A DNA stretch of 64,000 bases from a virus, in the IMG/VR virus record IMGVR_UViG_3300010885_054390, positions 1-64,000 of that record, one strand, 5' to 3'. The notes below the pieces were generated by a model. The model saw nothing but the letters and a program-made list of their open reading frames with translations. It had not been told where the DNA came from and did not search any database. Below are positions 1-8,900 of this stretch, one piece after another (the first letter of the stretch is position 1; every line of letters begins with the position of its first letter). Made by a program: the position numbers and the translations under genes.

Positions 1-1482
1 AGGCTTCGTGCCAGTGCCGAACACTGCGCGATAATAGCCCACTAGGCCGTCCGGATTCGTCTCGCGATCCTTGATGTTGACCCACTTGAAGTCACCGCGA
101 TAGGACGGAGCATCGAAGTCCGCACCAGCAGGGGTGACCGAAGGAGCCTTCGGAACGAGGTACGAGCACACATCCTTATGATAGAGGATGGAGGCTTCGT
201 ACGGAGCCGCTTCGTAGGCAGGGTTAACATCCCAACGGTAGCCCTTCGTTGCCGAAGTGCTGCGGATGTAGGGATAGATACGCACGAATCCGGCGGTTGT
301 ATCAAGCTTGAACCGGGGGAGGTGCATATCGATGGCGTGGAAGAACCCGAAGTAGCTGCGCTCAATGCCCAAGGGAGCCAGAAGCTCATTGGGTTTGGCG
401 TAGCGTAGGTCGGTTGCCAGTTTTTCGCCGTTGCGAGTATACTGCCAGATGAGGTTTTCGCTGGTCTCTGCGCTTGTGACGAGCAAGAACACGGGAGCGC
501 CGTTTTCACGGCCCATCGCGTTCGTGGAGGCTCCATCCCGAATCATCGAGAGATAGAGCTTCTTGAGCGAAGCGTACTCGAGGTTTCCGATGGAAACGTC
601 ACCGGCGGTAACTACAGCACTTTTATACACTCCGTCGGCAATCTGGCCGGCGGTTGTAACGCCTGTGCCGCCTGAGGTGGTGCCCATTAGGGCATTTATT
701 TGCGTAGTTGCGGCGCCTGTGCCTGCGGTTCCGCCAAGGATAGTGCTACCACCAACGCCGGTAACCTGAAGGTTTTCAGCTTTGGTTGCGCCACTTCCGG
801 TAGCAACGAGTGAGGATATCGGCGAGCCGGTGGATGGCTTGATTGTCTTGGCAATGAATTTGTTGCCAGACAAACGGATGTACTCATCGCGATAGCGCTC
901 TTGCCAGATATAATTCGTGGCCTCGGAGAGGACACTCATCATATTGCTGAGCTGCTCCCGACGACGAACGGGGAACATCAAGTCGTTCAAACCGATGTCC
1001 GGAGACTCAATGGCGGCGTGCGCCAACGAGTACTTGCGGAGGGTCTGACCGAATCGGATGTTTCCGATCAACGGGGGGTTAATGTTGCTGCCCTGACTTC
1101 TTCCAGTTCCGATGCCGAAGCTGGTCTGATCATACACAACGTTAGCAGCATTGGGGCTGGCAGCCTCAGTCGGGTCTTGGTACTGCTGCGGGCTGAACTG
1201 TTCGTCAGTCAATGCAACACGACCGTTCGTGGGGTTGGATCGGAAGGTGGTGTCCGACCAGCCAAAGGGTTGAGCTTCTCCGGAAGAGTTGACGGCGTGC
1301 GGAAGAGACCGCTCGAAGGTCATCACAGAGACGGTATCACCCATCTCTTCGGGGAAGGTTTCGGTTGATTGTGAAGCGACCTTATTCCAGATCGAAGTGT
1401 CTACCGTACGGCGATAGATCTCTGGGCCGATGCGCCCAGCTTCACGAACTAGTAACTGTTCGATTTCATAGGTTGTAGCCAT
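1..1482 (-). CDS. Major capsid protein (partial, C-terminus outside window)
   Basis: The reading frame is open for 494 codons from the ATG at 1482 to the window edge, so the C-terminus is missing. The protein starts MATTYEIEQLLVREAGRIG and has no signal peptide or membrane segment. A Gly/Ala/Thr-rich stretch lies near residues 225-290, followed by a mixed segment containing YFGFFHAIDMHLPRF. The call rests mainly on position: it follows terminase, portal and a scaffold-like gene in one minus-strand module, and its length and acidic/aromatic mix suit a HK97-fold major capsid protein. No catalytic motif is expected. There is no strong ribosome site at the ATG; a GGGAGG lies about 25 bases upstream with GTTTAAAC between. 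A decoration or head-fibre protein is the main alternative. Confidence 0.65.
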   Translation of the reverse strand, partial: MATTYEIEQLLVREAGRIGPEIYRRTVDTSIWNKVASQSTETFPEEMGDTVSVMTFERSLPHAVNSSGEAQPFGWSDTTFRSNPTNGRVALTDEQFSPQQYQDPTEAASPNAANVVYDQTSFGIGTGRSQGSNINPPLIGNIRFGQTLRKYSLAHAAIESPDIGLNDLMFPVRRREQLSNMMSVLSEATNYIWQERYRDEYIRLSGNKFIAKTIKPSTGSPISSLVATGSGATKAENLQVTGVGGSTILGGTAGTGAATTQINALMGTTSGGTGVTTAGQIADGVYKSAVVTAGDVSIGNLEYASLKKLYLSMIRDGASTNAMGRENGAPVFLLVTSAETSENLIWQYTRNGEKLATDLRYAKPNELLAPLGIERSYFGFFHAIDMHLPRFKLDTTAGFVRIYPYIRSTSATKGYRWDVNPAYEAAPYEASILYHKDVCSYLVPKAPSVTPAGADFDAPSYRGDFKWVNIKDRETNPDGLVGYYRAVFGTGTKP

Positions 1483-1736
1483 AATTTTAGTTTAAACGAG
1501 CCTCCCAGCTCATTCATTAAAACAAACTTCGGCCATTGGGGACAAAGTCCATTTTAAAAGTTTCGTAAGTTGATTTTGCCTCCCCCGGCATCAGGGAGCT
1601 TTTAATGCCCGTACACCATCAAAAGCCACTTCCATTTTTATAGGCCTAGAAGTAAACCGCGCTTCCGTTTTTGTAGCAATCTACTTCTAAGTACGAAGGT
1701 ATTAGACGCCGTAATAGTGTCAATAGGTATTTTAGA
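1483..1736. other. Intergenic leader upstream of the capsid gene
   Basis: This 254-bp gap has no convincing gene. It holds one GTTTAAAC palindrome (1490-1497) just before the capsid ATG. It also holds an inverted repeat, CTCCC/GGGAG, near 1580-1598, which on the minus strand could act as an attenuator or processing hairpin ahead of the capsid message. No clear -35/-10 pair was recognised. Confidence 0.4.
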
Positions 1737-1856
1737 CTATTTTTTCCGAAGCTTAGATTTCTTCTTTGGCTTGTGGCCAAAGGGGGCGGTCTTCCATAGG
1801 CCAAAGTTATTGAGCCGCAGCTTTTCTAAAAAGCTGATGAGCTTAGTTTTTTTCAT
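1737..1856 (-). CDS. Small basic protein, 39 aa
   Basis: The ATG at 1856 overlaps the glycosyltransferase stop as ATGA, a typical coupled start. The product begins MKKTKLISFLEKLRLNNFG and ends in a Lys-rich tail (KPKKKSKLRKK). No known domain was recognised. The high charge would suit nucleic-acid or virion binding, but that is inference. It lies between the glycosyltransferase and the capsid leader. Confidence 0.5.
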   Translation of the reverse strand: MKKTKLISFLEKLRLNNFGLWKTAPFGHKPKKKSKLRKK

Positions 1857-2578
1857 GGATTCGGATAAAAGGGGTGAGCTAAGGAAGCCTTAGATGCTAG
1901 GGTTTGAAAGGTTTCTTCTGAAAATAGGGTCCCACTCTTCCCGTAATACCCCTTAGTTTTTGGGCAACGCCAATATGAAACTATTTCCGGGTGCTCTTTA
2001 ATTGGAATTTGTAGGGCTGAAGTAATTTCGCACATTAGAAACTCGGTTGAAATTAGTCCCCGCTCGATTCGATTGGTGGAGTTGAATCTTTTTGTCAGTT
2101 TAAACTTTTCGGTGAAATAAGCGTCGTCGCGAGACAAATCTGAGGATTCAATAGCATCAATAATGGAGGAATGGAATCCGCGAATTCCGTTTTGAATAAA
2201 AGTTGCATTCGGATGTCTTGCGCCAACAAAACAGCCAAACATCGTGGCTCGGAAGTCGGGATCAAGAGGAGTAATAAGTGGTCCGTTAACCTTAACGTCG
2301 GTATCTAGCTTAATCATGTAAGCAGTTGGATTCTTGCGGTAAACTTCAAAGACATTTCTCCAAAAACGAAATCCAAAATCTATTCCGTGGGAGTTATCGT
2401 AGTAATAATACTTAAAACCGTGCTTAAGGCAAAGACTCTGAATTCTTTCATCCGAGTCTCCGTCCGAAAGAACGGAAACATTGTGCAAAGGATAGTTGTG
2501 AGTTCGAAGTCCCTCGGAAAGAAGCTCGAGACGGTCGAAGTCTTTATAGGTTGTAATAATAAAAGAAATGTCGTTCAT
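1853..2578 (-). CDS. Glycosyltransferase, GT-A family 2-like
   Basis: 241 aa. The N-terminus (ISFIITTYKDFDRLELL) is the first beta-strand/nucleotide-binding segment of GT2-like enzymes. A DTD motif near residues 91-93 (KLDTDVKVNG) is the metal/nucleotide-sugar binding site of the GT-A fold. It should transfer a sugar from a nucleotide donor; the acceptor is unknown. The gene sits 1 bp after a LamG-like virion protein and upstream of the capsid gene, so glycosylation of a virion protein is a reasonable inference. It could instead act on host surface glycans or phage DNA. The fold call is fairly secure; the substrate is not. Confidence 0.75.
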   Translation of the reverse strand: MNDISFIITTYKDFDRLELLSEGLRTHNYPLHNVSVLSDGDSDERIQSLCLKHGFKYYYYDNSHGIDFGFRFWRNVFEVYRKNPTAYMIKLDTDVKVNGPLITPLDPDFRATMFGCFVGARHPNATFIQNGIRGFHSSIIDAIESSDLSRDDAYFTEKFKLTKRFNSTNRIERGLISTEFLMCEITSALQIPIKEHPEIVSYWRCPKTKGYYGKSGTLFSEETFQTLASKASLAHPFYPNP

Positions 2579-2579
2579 G

Positions 2580-5468
2580 TTATAAGAGGTTATATTTAGC
2601 CTTTAAACTGTTAATGACACCGATTTCGTCCCGTTGGCTGAGCGAAGAATTGTACCAGATAAACTCTGTTAGATAGCCTGCGCCGCCGCTATTGGTTGAA
2701 TTTGCGGGGGAGCCTTCCCCGCTATAGGCGGAGGAGTTGAAAAGGGTAAGTTCATTCTCAAAGTTCGAGCCCACAGAATGAGGGCCAGAAAAGGTGTCTC
2801 GAATATCTCCGATTTCTTGGCCAATAAGATCACCATTTATACGGGTGTAGGCTCTTTTTTGAAGTGCGTTAACATTTACCGAAAAAATCTTAAAAGATAA
2901 GAACCCTTGCGGAGACTTGCCAGAGATACTGCCGAATGAATCAACAGGCTGCGCATATAAACCGTTATAGTGATCCGAAAAACCAACGGCAGATTTTAGA
3001 GGGACCCGTGCAGATAAACTTGCTTCGGCGGAGTTAAAGGTAGCGGCGTAATTATTATACTCCGCGGTCTGAATTTTTGGGAAGGCGATTAGGCCGGCAA
3101 ATTCTGAATAGGACCTATAGGAGGAGTTGAATATCTGAGAGCGCCCAGCGCTAAACAATATTCTACTGGAAATAGAATTTGTAATGTTTTCGAGTTGGGC
3201 AACCATAAAATAAGTGTAAGATCCGGTATTTAGGGATTGAGAAAAGCGGAATCGAGTCATATTCTTGTGCTGCCCAAATTCTGTCTTGTACGCGTATTGG
3301 ATTACGGGGTAGCCGTTCAATGGAAACTGAGCGATGGTCGGGTTTTGTATATCTCCGTTTCCGGTATTTGGTAAATTCAAAGAAGTAATATTGAGAGAGC
3401 CTTGACTCTGCCAACCTGTCACACGACGGTTAAGGCCCGTCCCGGTTGTGGTTACTCCGGCATCGGATTTCAACCAAATATAGGGTGTTGGCATGGCGGA
3501 TTGAGGAGAGACGATCACTCCGGAATGTCCGGAAGACAAGTCTTTATAGGGCCAAGCGCGATCAATATAAAATTTTAGTTGTCCTGTGACCCCAGTGGCA
3601 AGAATCCATTGATCTACTTTTAGGGGGAGAATTTGTAGCCAAGTATCGTTAGTCCCATAAGGCCGGGAAGCTATTTCGGTGAAGCTTCCATTTGTGGCTA
3701 TAACATAAAGGCGCATAAATTGTAATCCTTCTGGACCACCACCACCCGGATAGTCTTCTTGATCAGCAAAAACAATAAACGTTTTTCCGTCGGATTGCCC
3801 AGACCACGAGCTGCGCCCATAGTCGCCCCCTTTGTATAGAAGGATTGCTCTAGTCGTGTAGTCGCCAGAAGCCGTTGAATTAAAGCCGTTGATGGCAATA
3901 ATTTTTTGGGTATACGGAATTTCGGAGGTGGCTAGGGTTGGTCCGGTAATAAGAAATGAAGAATCATACTGTCCGCTAGAGTTATTCCAGCGGGCAGTCG
4001 GAAGAGTATTTAAGGTGCTCTGATTGTACGAGCCTGCGGGCTCGGTTTGGTCGCCATTCCAGAAGGTCCAATTGCTGGTATACAGTGGGGAAGCTAAGGA
4101 AGAATAATTAGAGCCTCGTTGGGAATAAAACCCGGGAGTTGAAGTTAGGTCGTAAAAGCCGTCGTAATATGCATACGGGGCGGCGTTGCCTTCAGCGTAA
4201 ACTATGGGCGGAATGGCTGGGAGTGATGTTGCAATTCCGTATTTATCCCCAAGATATTTTTCAACTTTTTGGCGCTCGGAGGCTGAGAGAACTCTGTTGT
4301 AGACTATTGTTTCCGCTAGGTTGAATCCCCCGCCACCGCCGCCAATCTGGGAATTGGCATCAATGCCAATCTGGCTTTGGCGGTCACCGCTTCCGGTAAG
4401 AACTCCATTCAAATATATAGAAGCTGTGGAGGCGTTGAACGTTGTTGCGAGTATATAATTTGTATCGTTTTCGGGGAAAACATTTGAATACGTCCGTTCG
4501 GACCCTGAAGTGTTTTCTACGTAGAGATCGTTCGGGGCGGCCCTACTAAAACTAAAATTACCGCCTTCACCTTCCTCGTAAAATAAAACCGAATTACTTG
4601 GAGTGGCGAAATAATTAAATCTGACAACGGAAAATATTGTTCCGATAAATTCAGTTTCGGGCCAAATTGTAGATTGCAAATTTAATCTTGCGTTAGGTCT
4701 AAAATCAACAAAAGACTGGTTTCCGATGATAGTGGGGGCAGCTATTCCGTATTCTTGGGGATCTCCTGTGACTGTCCTCGAAGATCCGCTCTGATCCTCC
4801 CAACTTGTTACGGAATTCACGCTTGGGGCAGTGCTGTAGGGGCTGCCCATATTATTTCTTGCAGAAGTTGAATTTGTTGCGGTTATGCTTCCGCCGTCAT
4901 CTGTCGCGTACCAACCTCCGGGGGAAAGCGAAAGGTCATCGTTTCTGTACGAGTCGTTACCTAGTACCCACCTAGGTCCTTCGTTGTCGTCAAAATATAT
5001 CTGATAACCAGCACCAGAAGTCTTGGTAAATGGAGCAAAAGGATCAAGTGAATCTGATCTAATATATGTTCCGTTGTAAAAAGAAAGTCCGGCATTTGAA
5101 ATTATTATTGCTCTCAAATAATTGCCGCGAGTCCAAAAGCCTTGGAAATTGCTGTTTGAAATAGTGGCTAGAATCGTTCCGGGGTCATCGGAATTTATGA
5201 GCTGACCGCTAAAATTAATATTATAATTGCCGTTCCAATAGCCGTCGGGTTCTCTAGTGTAGGTACCGTTAAGTTCGTTATAGTTCGCGCCGAATCCAGA
5301 AAGAATGATCTGCGGGATAAAGTTAGTGGAGGTTACTCCGGCGTCGGCCTTCAACCAAAGAGACAGGCCTGCCTTGGGAATAATTGGTTGCTCTAAGGAA
5401 ATAACCTTACGATTTGATTTTGTTGGCTGAGCAAAAAGCCCGGTAAGATTAGGTCCAAATATAGGCAT
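2580..5468 (-). CDS. LamG/concanavalin-like virion surface protein
   Basis: 962 aa. Two related modules start with LSLWLKADAGVT (near residue 35) and IWLKSDAGVTTTG (near residue 660). Each is followed by a W-x-x-Q-S/G-S segment and a beta-rich stretch, the pattern of LamG/concanavalin A-like jelly rolls in phage fibres and adhesins. There is no signal peptide. Such domains usually bind glycans or display on the capsid or tail. Its place inside the head gene cluster, before the glycosyltransferase, suggests a head fibre or decoration protein, but a tail protein is possible. Confidence 0.65.
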   Translation of the reverse strand: MPIFGPNLTGLFAQPTKSNRKVISLEQPIIPKAGLSLWLKADAGVTSTNFIPQIILSGFGANYNELNGTYTREPDGYWNGNYNINFSGQLINSDDPGTILATISNSNFQGFWTRGNYLRAIIISNAGLSFYNGTYIRSDSLDPFAPFTKTSGAGYQIYFDDNEGPRWVLGNDSYRNDDLSLSPGGWYATDDGGSITATNSTSARNNMGSPYSTAPSVNSVTSWEDQSGSSRTVTGDPQEYGIAAPTIIGNQSFVDFRPNARLNLQSTIWPETEFIGTIFSVVRFNYFATPSNSVLFYEEGEGGNFSFSRAAPNDLYVENTSGSERTYSNVFPENDTNYILATTFNASTASIYLNGVLTGSGDRQSQIGIDANSQIGGGGGGFNLAETIVYNRVLSASERQKVEKYLGDKYGIATSLPAIPPIVYAEGNAAPYAYYDGFYDLTSTPGFYSQRGSNYSSLASPLYTSNWTFWNGDQTEPAGSYNQSTLNTLPTARWNNSSGQYDSSFLITGPTLATSEIPYTQKIIAINGFNSTASGDYTTRAILLYKGGDYGRSSWSGQSDGKTFIVFADQEDYPGGGGPEGLQFMRLYVIATNGSFTEIASRPYGTNDTWLQILPLKVDQWILATGVTGQLKFYIDRAWPYKDLSSGHSGVIVSPQSAMPTPYIWLKSDAGVTTTGTGLNRRVTGWQSQGSLNITSLNLPNTGNGDIQNPTIAQFPLNGYPVIQYAYKTEFGQHKNMTRFRFSQSLNTGSYTYFMVAQLENITNSISSRILFSAGRSQIFNSSYRSYSEFAGLIAFPKIQTAEYNNYAATFNSAEASLSARVPLKSAVGFSDHYNGLYAQPVDSFGSISGKSPQGFLSFKIFSVNVNALQKRAYTRINGDLIGQEIGDIRDTFSGPHSVGSNFENELTLFNSSAYSGEGSPANSTNSGGAGYLTEFIWYNSSLSQRDEIGVINSLKAKYNLL

Positions 5469-5477
5469 TAAGATAGT

Positions 5478-5490
5478 CCCGAGTTTCGGG
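5478..5490 (-). terminator. Short hairpin between virion genes
   Basis: CCCGA/TCGGG with a 3-nt loop lies in the 31-bp gap between the 602-aa gene stop and the LamG gene start. There is no U-tract, so it may be an RNA-processing or pausing hairpin rather than a true terminator. Confidence 0.3.
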
Positions 5491-5499
5491 TTCTCCGAC

Positions 5500-7308
5500 C
5501 TACGAAGTGTAGGCTTCTAGGATGTAGTACGGCTTAGATGCGGCAGAACAAACAAGGTTGAGGCTACTTGCTGGAACATAAGTGCCTTCAAAGCTTACGC
5601 CTCCGCCATTTGCGGGAAGAAGCATTGTGCTCGCGGATGCTGCGGCTCCAAAGTTAAGATTCATATTAGTGTCCGAAAGATTTTGAATAACTAGGTATTT
5701 GCGATTGGCGCGAGCGGCCAAGACCGAGACGCTTGTATTTGCGGTAGCTGATGAATTACCAGTTACAATATTTTCGGTTGCTGTGCCGGGGGCGATGTCA
5801 ACCTTGACTGCGGTAGTGTTGCCACCAAGAACGTTTACCGAGCCAATGGTGTTTGATCCGGTGGGTAAAGATGGAAGAGTGGAAACAACTCCAACATCAA
5901 CACGTCCAACTACTCTTCTTGTGCTTGGATTCCCGGGTAAGGAGAAGGCCATCAGGGGGTCAACAGACTTATAAGAAGTAAATCTGTATCTCCACCCACC
6001 GGATGCGCCGGCTGGTATATTAAGTCGGATATAGCGATAGGAGTTCTGTGTCGATGAGCCGGGTGTGGCTTGCTGCAACGGAACTATAAAACGTCCGGAA
6101 TAAACAGATCGTGATCCGCCAAATAAAGATGTTGCGGTTACGTTTTTATAACTATAGGCGTCTGTTGTGCTCGTAGCCGGAAGGTCGTAGTACGTCGAAA
6201 AGCCATTCGATAAGTTGCCGGCGTCCCACGTCGAGTTATTAGTAGACAAATCGTAGTACAAAGCTCCGGAGGCTCCGGCTCCCGTCAGCGAAATTACAAC
6301 GTAGTCGGCATTCGCCCCAGCATCGAAGGAAGCTGATTGTACGGCTGAGCCTGAAGACGAAAGAACCGTAACAGAGCCAGTGTTAATGATGTAATCGTCG
6401 ATTGGCTGAGTTTCTCTTGTTGGTTGAGTAACTCCCGATCCGTCTACAAGCAAGCGGGTTGAACTTACAGTAAGATTTGAGGGTATCTTTGTATTTACTG
6501 AGCTTAGGGTTGTTTCGGAGGAAGCTCCCGTTGGAAGGGGAAGGGTAGTCGCAAAGACGAGTTGGCCGAAGTTAGATGATGATCTAGGATTAAGTGTATA
6601 GGAATAAGCCCAAGTACCTGACATTCCCGATCCGGCTACTCTGAGTCTAAAATACCTTGCGCCGGCCAAAGCTAGTTTATAAAACCCAGCTGAGCCGATA
6701 TTTTGTACAGGAGATGAAAGACTACCGGAAAGTGGTAATGCGGCCTGAGTAACAAAGGTTGAATTATCGTTTGATACTTGGAATTGGGCGAGACCTACCA
6801 TTGGAAAATCGGTAAATTGAACCATTATTTCAGAAAATCCGCTTACATCAATTGACGATATAATATCCGTACCAACCGCAGAGGTTCCGGGGAGAGTGCC
6901 GGAGCCAGTTGTTAGGCTCTGGTTGTTTGCAGTCACAGTTCCACTAATTGGCTGGGTCGCCTGCCAGAAGGTTCCGGTGACTGGCGTGGTAGGAGCGGTG
7001 GCCAAAGAAACGGGTTGGGTGGCTTGCCAGAAGGTTCCGGTTACGGCGAGACTTGCGTTTTGAACGCTTACGTTCTGAGAGCTTGGAAATGTAACGCTGA
7101 TATTTTCTAGGGCTGCAAGGCTTGTTGCACCAAGTTCGACTGTGCCATCTACGGTGAGAGAACTATTGTTATCGCTTACGGGTATGGGGCTGTTCTCGGA
7201 GTTTTTAATCTCAACTTCGTTAGTGACCGTGACTGGACCAGTAATGGTGGCGGAGCCGGTTTTCGCCGCGATTTCTTCGAGGTAATCTATCTCATTTTTA
7301 CGTGGCAT
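5500..7308 (-). CDS. Structural protein with TGTFWQATQP repeats
   Basis: 602 aa, Ser/Thr/Asn-rich and beta-strand rich. Two copies of TGTFWQATQPVS-like sequence lie near residues 90-122, a repeat I have seen in hypothetical phage virion proteins. The C-terminus (ANRKYLVIQNLSD to ILEAYTS) looks like a compact beta domain. There is no catalytic motif. The ATG at 7308 has no ribosome site, but a TATAAT box ends 8 bases upstream, suggesting a leaderless transcript. Probable head decoration or fibre component; function inferred from context only. Confidence 0.55.
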   Translation of the reverse strand: MPRKNEIDYLEEIAAKTGSATITGPVTVTNEVEIKNSENSPIPVSDNNSSLTVDGTVELGATSLAALENISVTFPSSQNVSVQNASLAVTGTFWQATQPVSLATAPTTPVTGTFWQATQPISGTVTANNQSLTTGSGTLPGTSAVGTDIISSIDVSGFSEIMVQFTDFPMVGLAQFQVSNDNSTFVTQAALPLSGSLSSPVQNIGSAGFYKLALAGARYFRLRVAGSGMSGTWAYSYTLNPRSSSNFGQLVFATTLPLPTGASSETTLSSVNTKIPSNLTVSSTRLLVDGSGVTQPTRETQPIDDYIINTGSVTVLSSSGSAVQSASFDAGANADYVVISLTGAGASGALYYDLSTNNSTWDAGNLSNGFSTYYDLPATSTTDAYSYKNVTATSLFGGSRSVYSGRFIVPLQQATPGSSTQNSYRYIRLNIPAGASGGWRYRFTSYKSVDPLMAFSLPGNPSTRRVVGRVDVGVVSTLPSLPTGSNTIGSVNVLGGNTTAVKVDIAPGTATENIVTGNSSATANTSVSVLAARANRKYLVIQNLSDTNMNLNFGAAASASTMLLPANGGGVSFEGTYVPASSLNLVCSAASKPYYILEAYTS

Positions 7309-7314
7309 AAAATT

Positions 7315-7342
7315 AAATTATAGGGGGTAAGATTTTTGTCAA
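7315..7342 (-). promoter_or_regulatory. Sigma70-like promoter, near-leaderless, for the 602-aa gene
   Basis: On the minus strand TTGACA (7342-7337) is followed by TATAAT (7322-7317) after 14 bp, or by TAATTT after 16 bp. The boxes lie 6-8 bases before the ATG at 7308, and no Shine-Dalgarno sequence is present. The layout matches candidates at 12889, 41799 and 56521. Confidence 0.5.
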
Positions 7343-7347
7343 CACCT

Positions 7348-8541
7348 CTATCGAAGTCCGGCCTCCAAGGCTGCGACTAGGCCCAAGCTCTTGTCTAGAG
7401 GCTCGGAGGCATTCGCGCCATTCCCAGCAGAGGCGGGGCCACTCGAGGGGGAGGCGGAAACGTACTTCTGTAGCTGTGCCCGAAGATTGGAAATTTCCTC
7501 ATTCGACTTTGAGACGTAGGTGTCAAACATTTGCCGCATAACTGGGAAGCTGACGGCCTGCATTGTTAGCTGGGCCTTTTGCTTCGGGGTAAGCTCAGTG
7601 TTTTCGACGGTAAGAGCTGTGTTATAGATCTGCTCTAAGGACTTGTTCCATCCTTCGTTGTCATTGGACTTCCGGAAGTAGGCAGGGCCATTCTCGGTGA
7701 AGTCACGGAAGGTTTCTTGGTAGCTGCGGAGGGTTTCGCTTTGGTTGCGCTCTTGAATCTCTTTAGCGGTCCGTTCCCTCTGCTCTTCCATGACTTTCAT
7801 CGTTGTGGAGATGTCTCTTCGGAGCTCAGAGTCTTTGTTTTTGAGCTCTAAGAGATTATCAATGGCCTTGCGGGCATCAAAGGCGTCACTTTGGCTTAGC
7901 TCTTTTGTAATAGAGTTAATCTTCTTACGGCGCTCGACGGGATCTTCAATGGCTGCTGCCTTCAAAAAGGCGTCGGCCTCTAAGTCATTTGCCTTTGCCA
8001 AAACTTCAAGCTCGCCCATAAGACGTCCCTTTGGGACTAAGATCTGGTCATTGTACTCGGGGCTTGCCTCTAGGTTAATAGTCTTTAGGCGGGATTCGTA
8101 GTCTTCAATGCGTTTCTGGTACTTTGCAATCTCTTCCGAGTCAACGGACTTTGACTGCTTGGTCTCAAGCTCTGCAATCTTGGATTCAAAGCTCTTTACT
8201 CGTTCCCGTTCGCTCTTTAGGTCGCTAGTAATCTTTTGGAAGGCTGCGCTAACCGCTGGATTTGCATCCTTGGGAAGGGCTGGCTCCTCAACTAATGGCT
8301 TGGTTTCCTTCGCAGCGACTTCTTTTTTAAACAAATCAGGGAGAGCTTCAATCTTTGGGTCAAATTCATTCCCGGCGGTAGGCTGTTTAACCGCTTCGTT
8401 GGCGGCCTTTTGAGTTTCGGGAGCTGGGGCTGTGACGGAGGTTGCTACCGGAGCTGGGGCTTCTGCGGCTGGCTTAACAGCGTTATCAATTTCAGAGCCG
8501 ATAAGATCGGCAAAAGAGGCAATCGGGGTTTCAGAAGCCAT
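7348..8541 (-). CDS. Scaffold-like coiled-coil head assembly protein
   Basis: 397 aa, rich in Glu, Lys, Ala and Gln. An Ala/Pro-rich N-terminal third (residues 1-80) precedes a long predicted coiled coil (about 90-370, with runs such as KSERERVKSFESKIAELETK). The C-terminus is Gly/Ser-rich. This composition and its place between portal and capsid genes are typical of phage scaffolding proteins, which guide procapsid assembly and then leave. A good ribosome site (AAGGAG) precedes the ATG at 8541. Confidence 0.65.
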   Translation of the reverse strand: MASETPIASFADLIGSEIDNAVKPAAEAPAPVATSVTAPAPETQKAANEAVKQPTAGNEFDPKIEALPDLFKKEVAAKETKPLVEEPALPKDANPAVSAAFQKITSDLKSERERVKSFESKIAELETKQSKSVDSEEIAKYQKRIEDYESRLKTINLEASPEYNDQILVPKGRLMGELEVLAKANDLEADAFLKAAAIEDPVERRKKINSITKELSQSDAFDARKAIDNLLELKNKDSELRRDISTTMKVMEEQRERTAKEIQERNQSETLRSYQETFRDFTENGPAYFRKSNDNEGWNKSLEQIYNTALTVENTELTPKQKAQLTMQAVSFPVMRQMFDTYVSKSNEEISNLRAQLQKYVSASPSSGPASAGNGANASEPLDKSLGLVAALEAGLR

Positions 8542-8558
8542 TTGAGTTTATCTCCTTG

Positions 8559-8855
8559 TTAGGTGGTTGTTTCTTGTACTGTTGAGGGTGTCCAAGGTTC
8601 GGATTCTTCCACTGCCTCGGGACGATTCTTTGTCATAGACAAAACTTCAAGATTGCGAAGGGCGTCGTAGTAGCCTTCTCTACGAGCATTTAAAAGTGCA
8701 TTATGCTCAATGTAGGTAACTCCGCTCTGGGGAAGCTGTACATTTCTGGGTTGACCTACATTCTTAAGAAGGGTCAGTGCTTCTTGAATAATTGGAGATT
8801 GGAGGGCTACCCGAAGCTCTTCGGGCTTAACTGTGGCAAACCATTCGTTTAACAT
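8559..8855 (-). CDS. Small head-module protein, 98 aa
   Basis: Begins MLNEWFATVKPEELRVALQS and is mostly helical and acidic at the C-terminus (EESEPWTP). No family was recognised. It lies between portal and scaffold-like genes, where small head-completion or assembly proteins are common; that role is inference. There is no clear ribosome site at the ATG. A weak TTGACC/17-bp/CAAAAC pair ends 7 bases upstream. Confidence 0.6.
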   Translation of the reverse strand: MLNEWFATVKPEELRVALQSPIIQEALTLLKNVGQPRNVQLPQSGVTYIEHNALLNARREGYYDALRNLEVLSMTKNRPEAVEESEPWTPSTVQETTT

Positions 8856-8862
8856 GAGTTAT

Positions 8863-8891
8863 GTTTTGGATTATTTTTGAAAATTGGTCAA
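8863..8891 (-). promoter_or_regulatory. Weak candidate near-leaderless promoter
   Basis: On the minus strand TTGACC (8891-8886), a 17-bp spacer and CAAAAC (8868-8863), 7 bases before the ATG at 8855. The -10 match is poor (3 of 6). It is listed because the geometry repeats that of better examples in the same genome. Confidence 0.25.
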
Positions 8892-8900
8892 GCTAAATTT

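Noticed and set aside
42-536. 164-aa Ser/Arg-rich minus-strand frame
   Set aside because: It is an alternative frame of the capsid-like gene, which is open over the whole segment and has normal protein composition.
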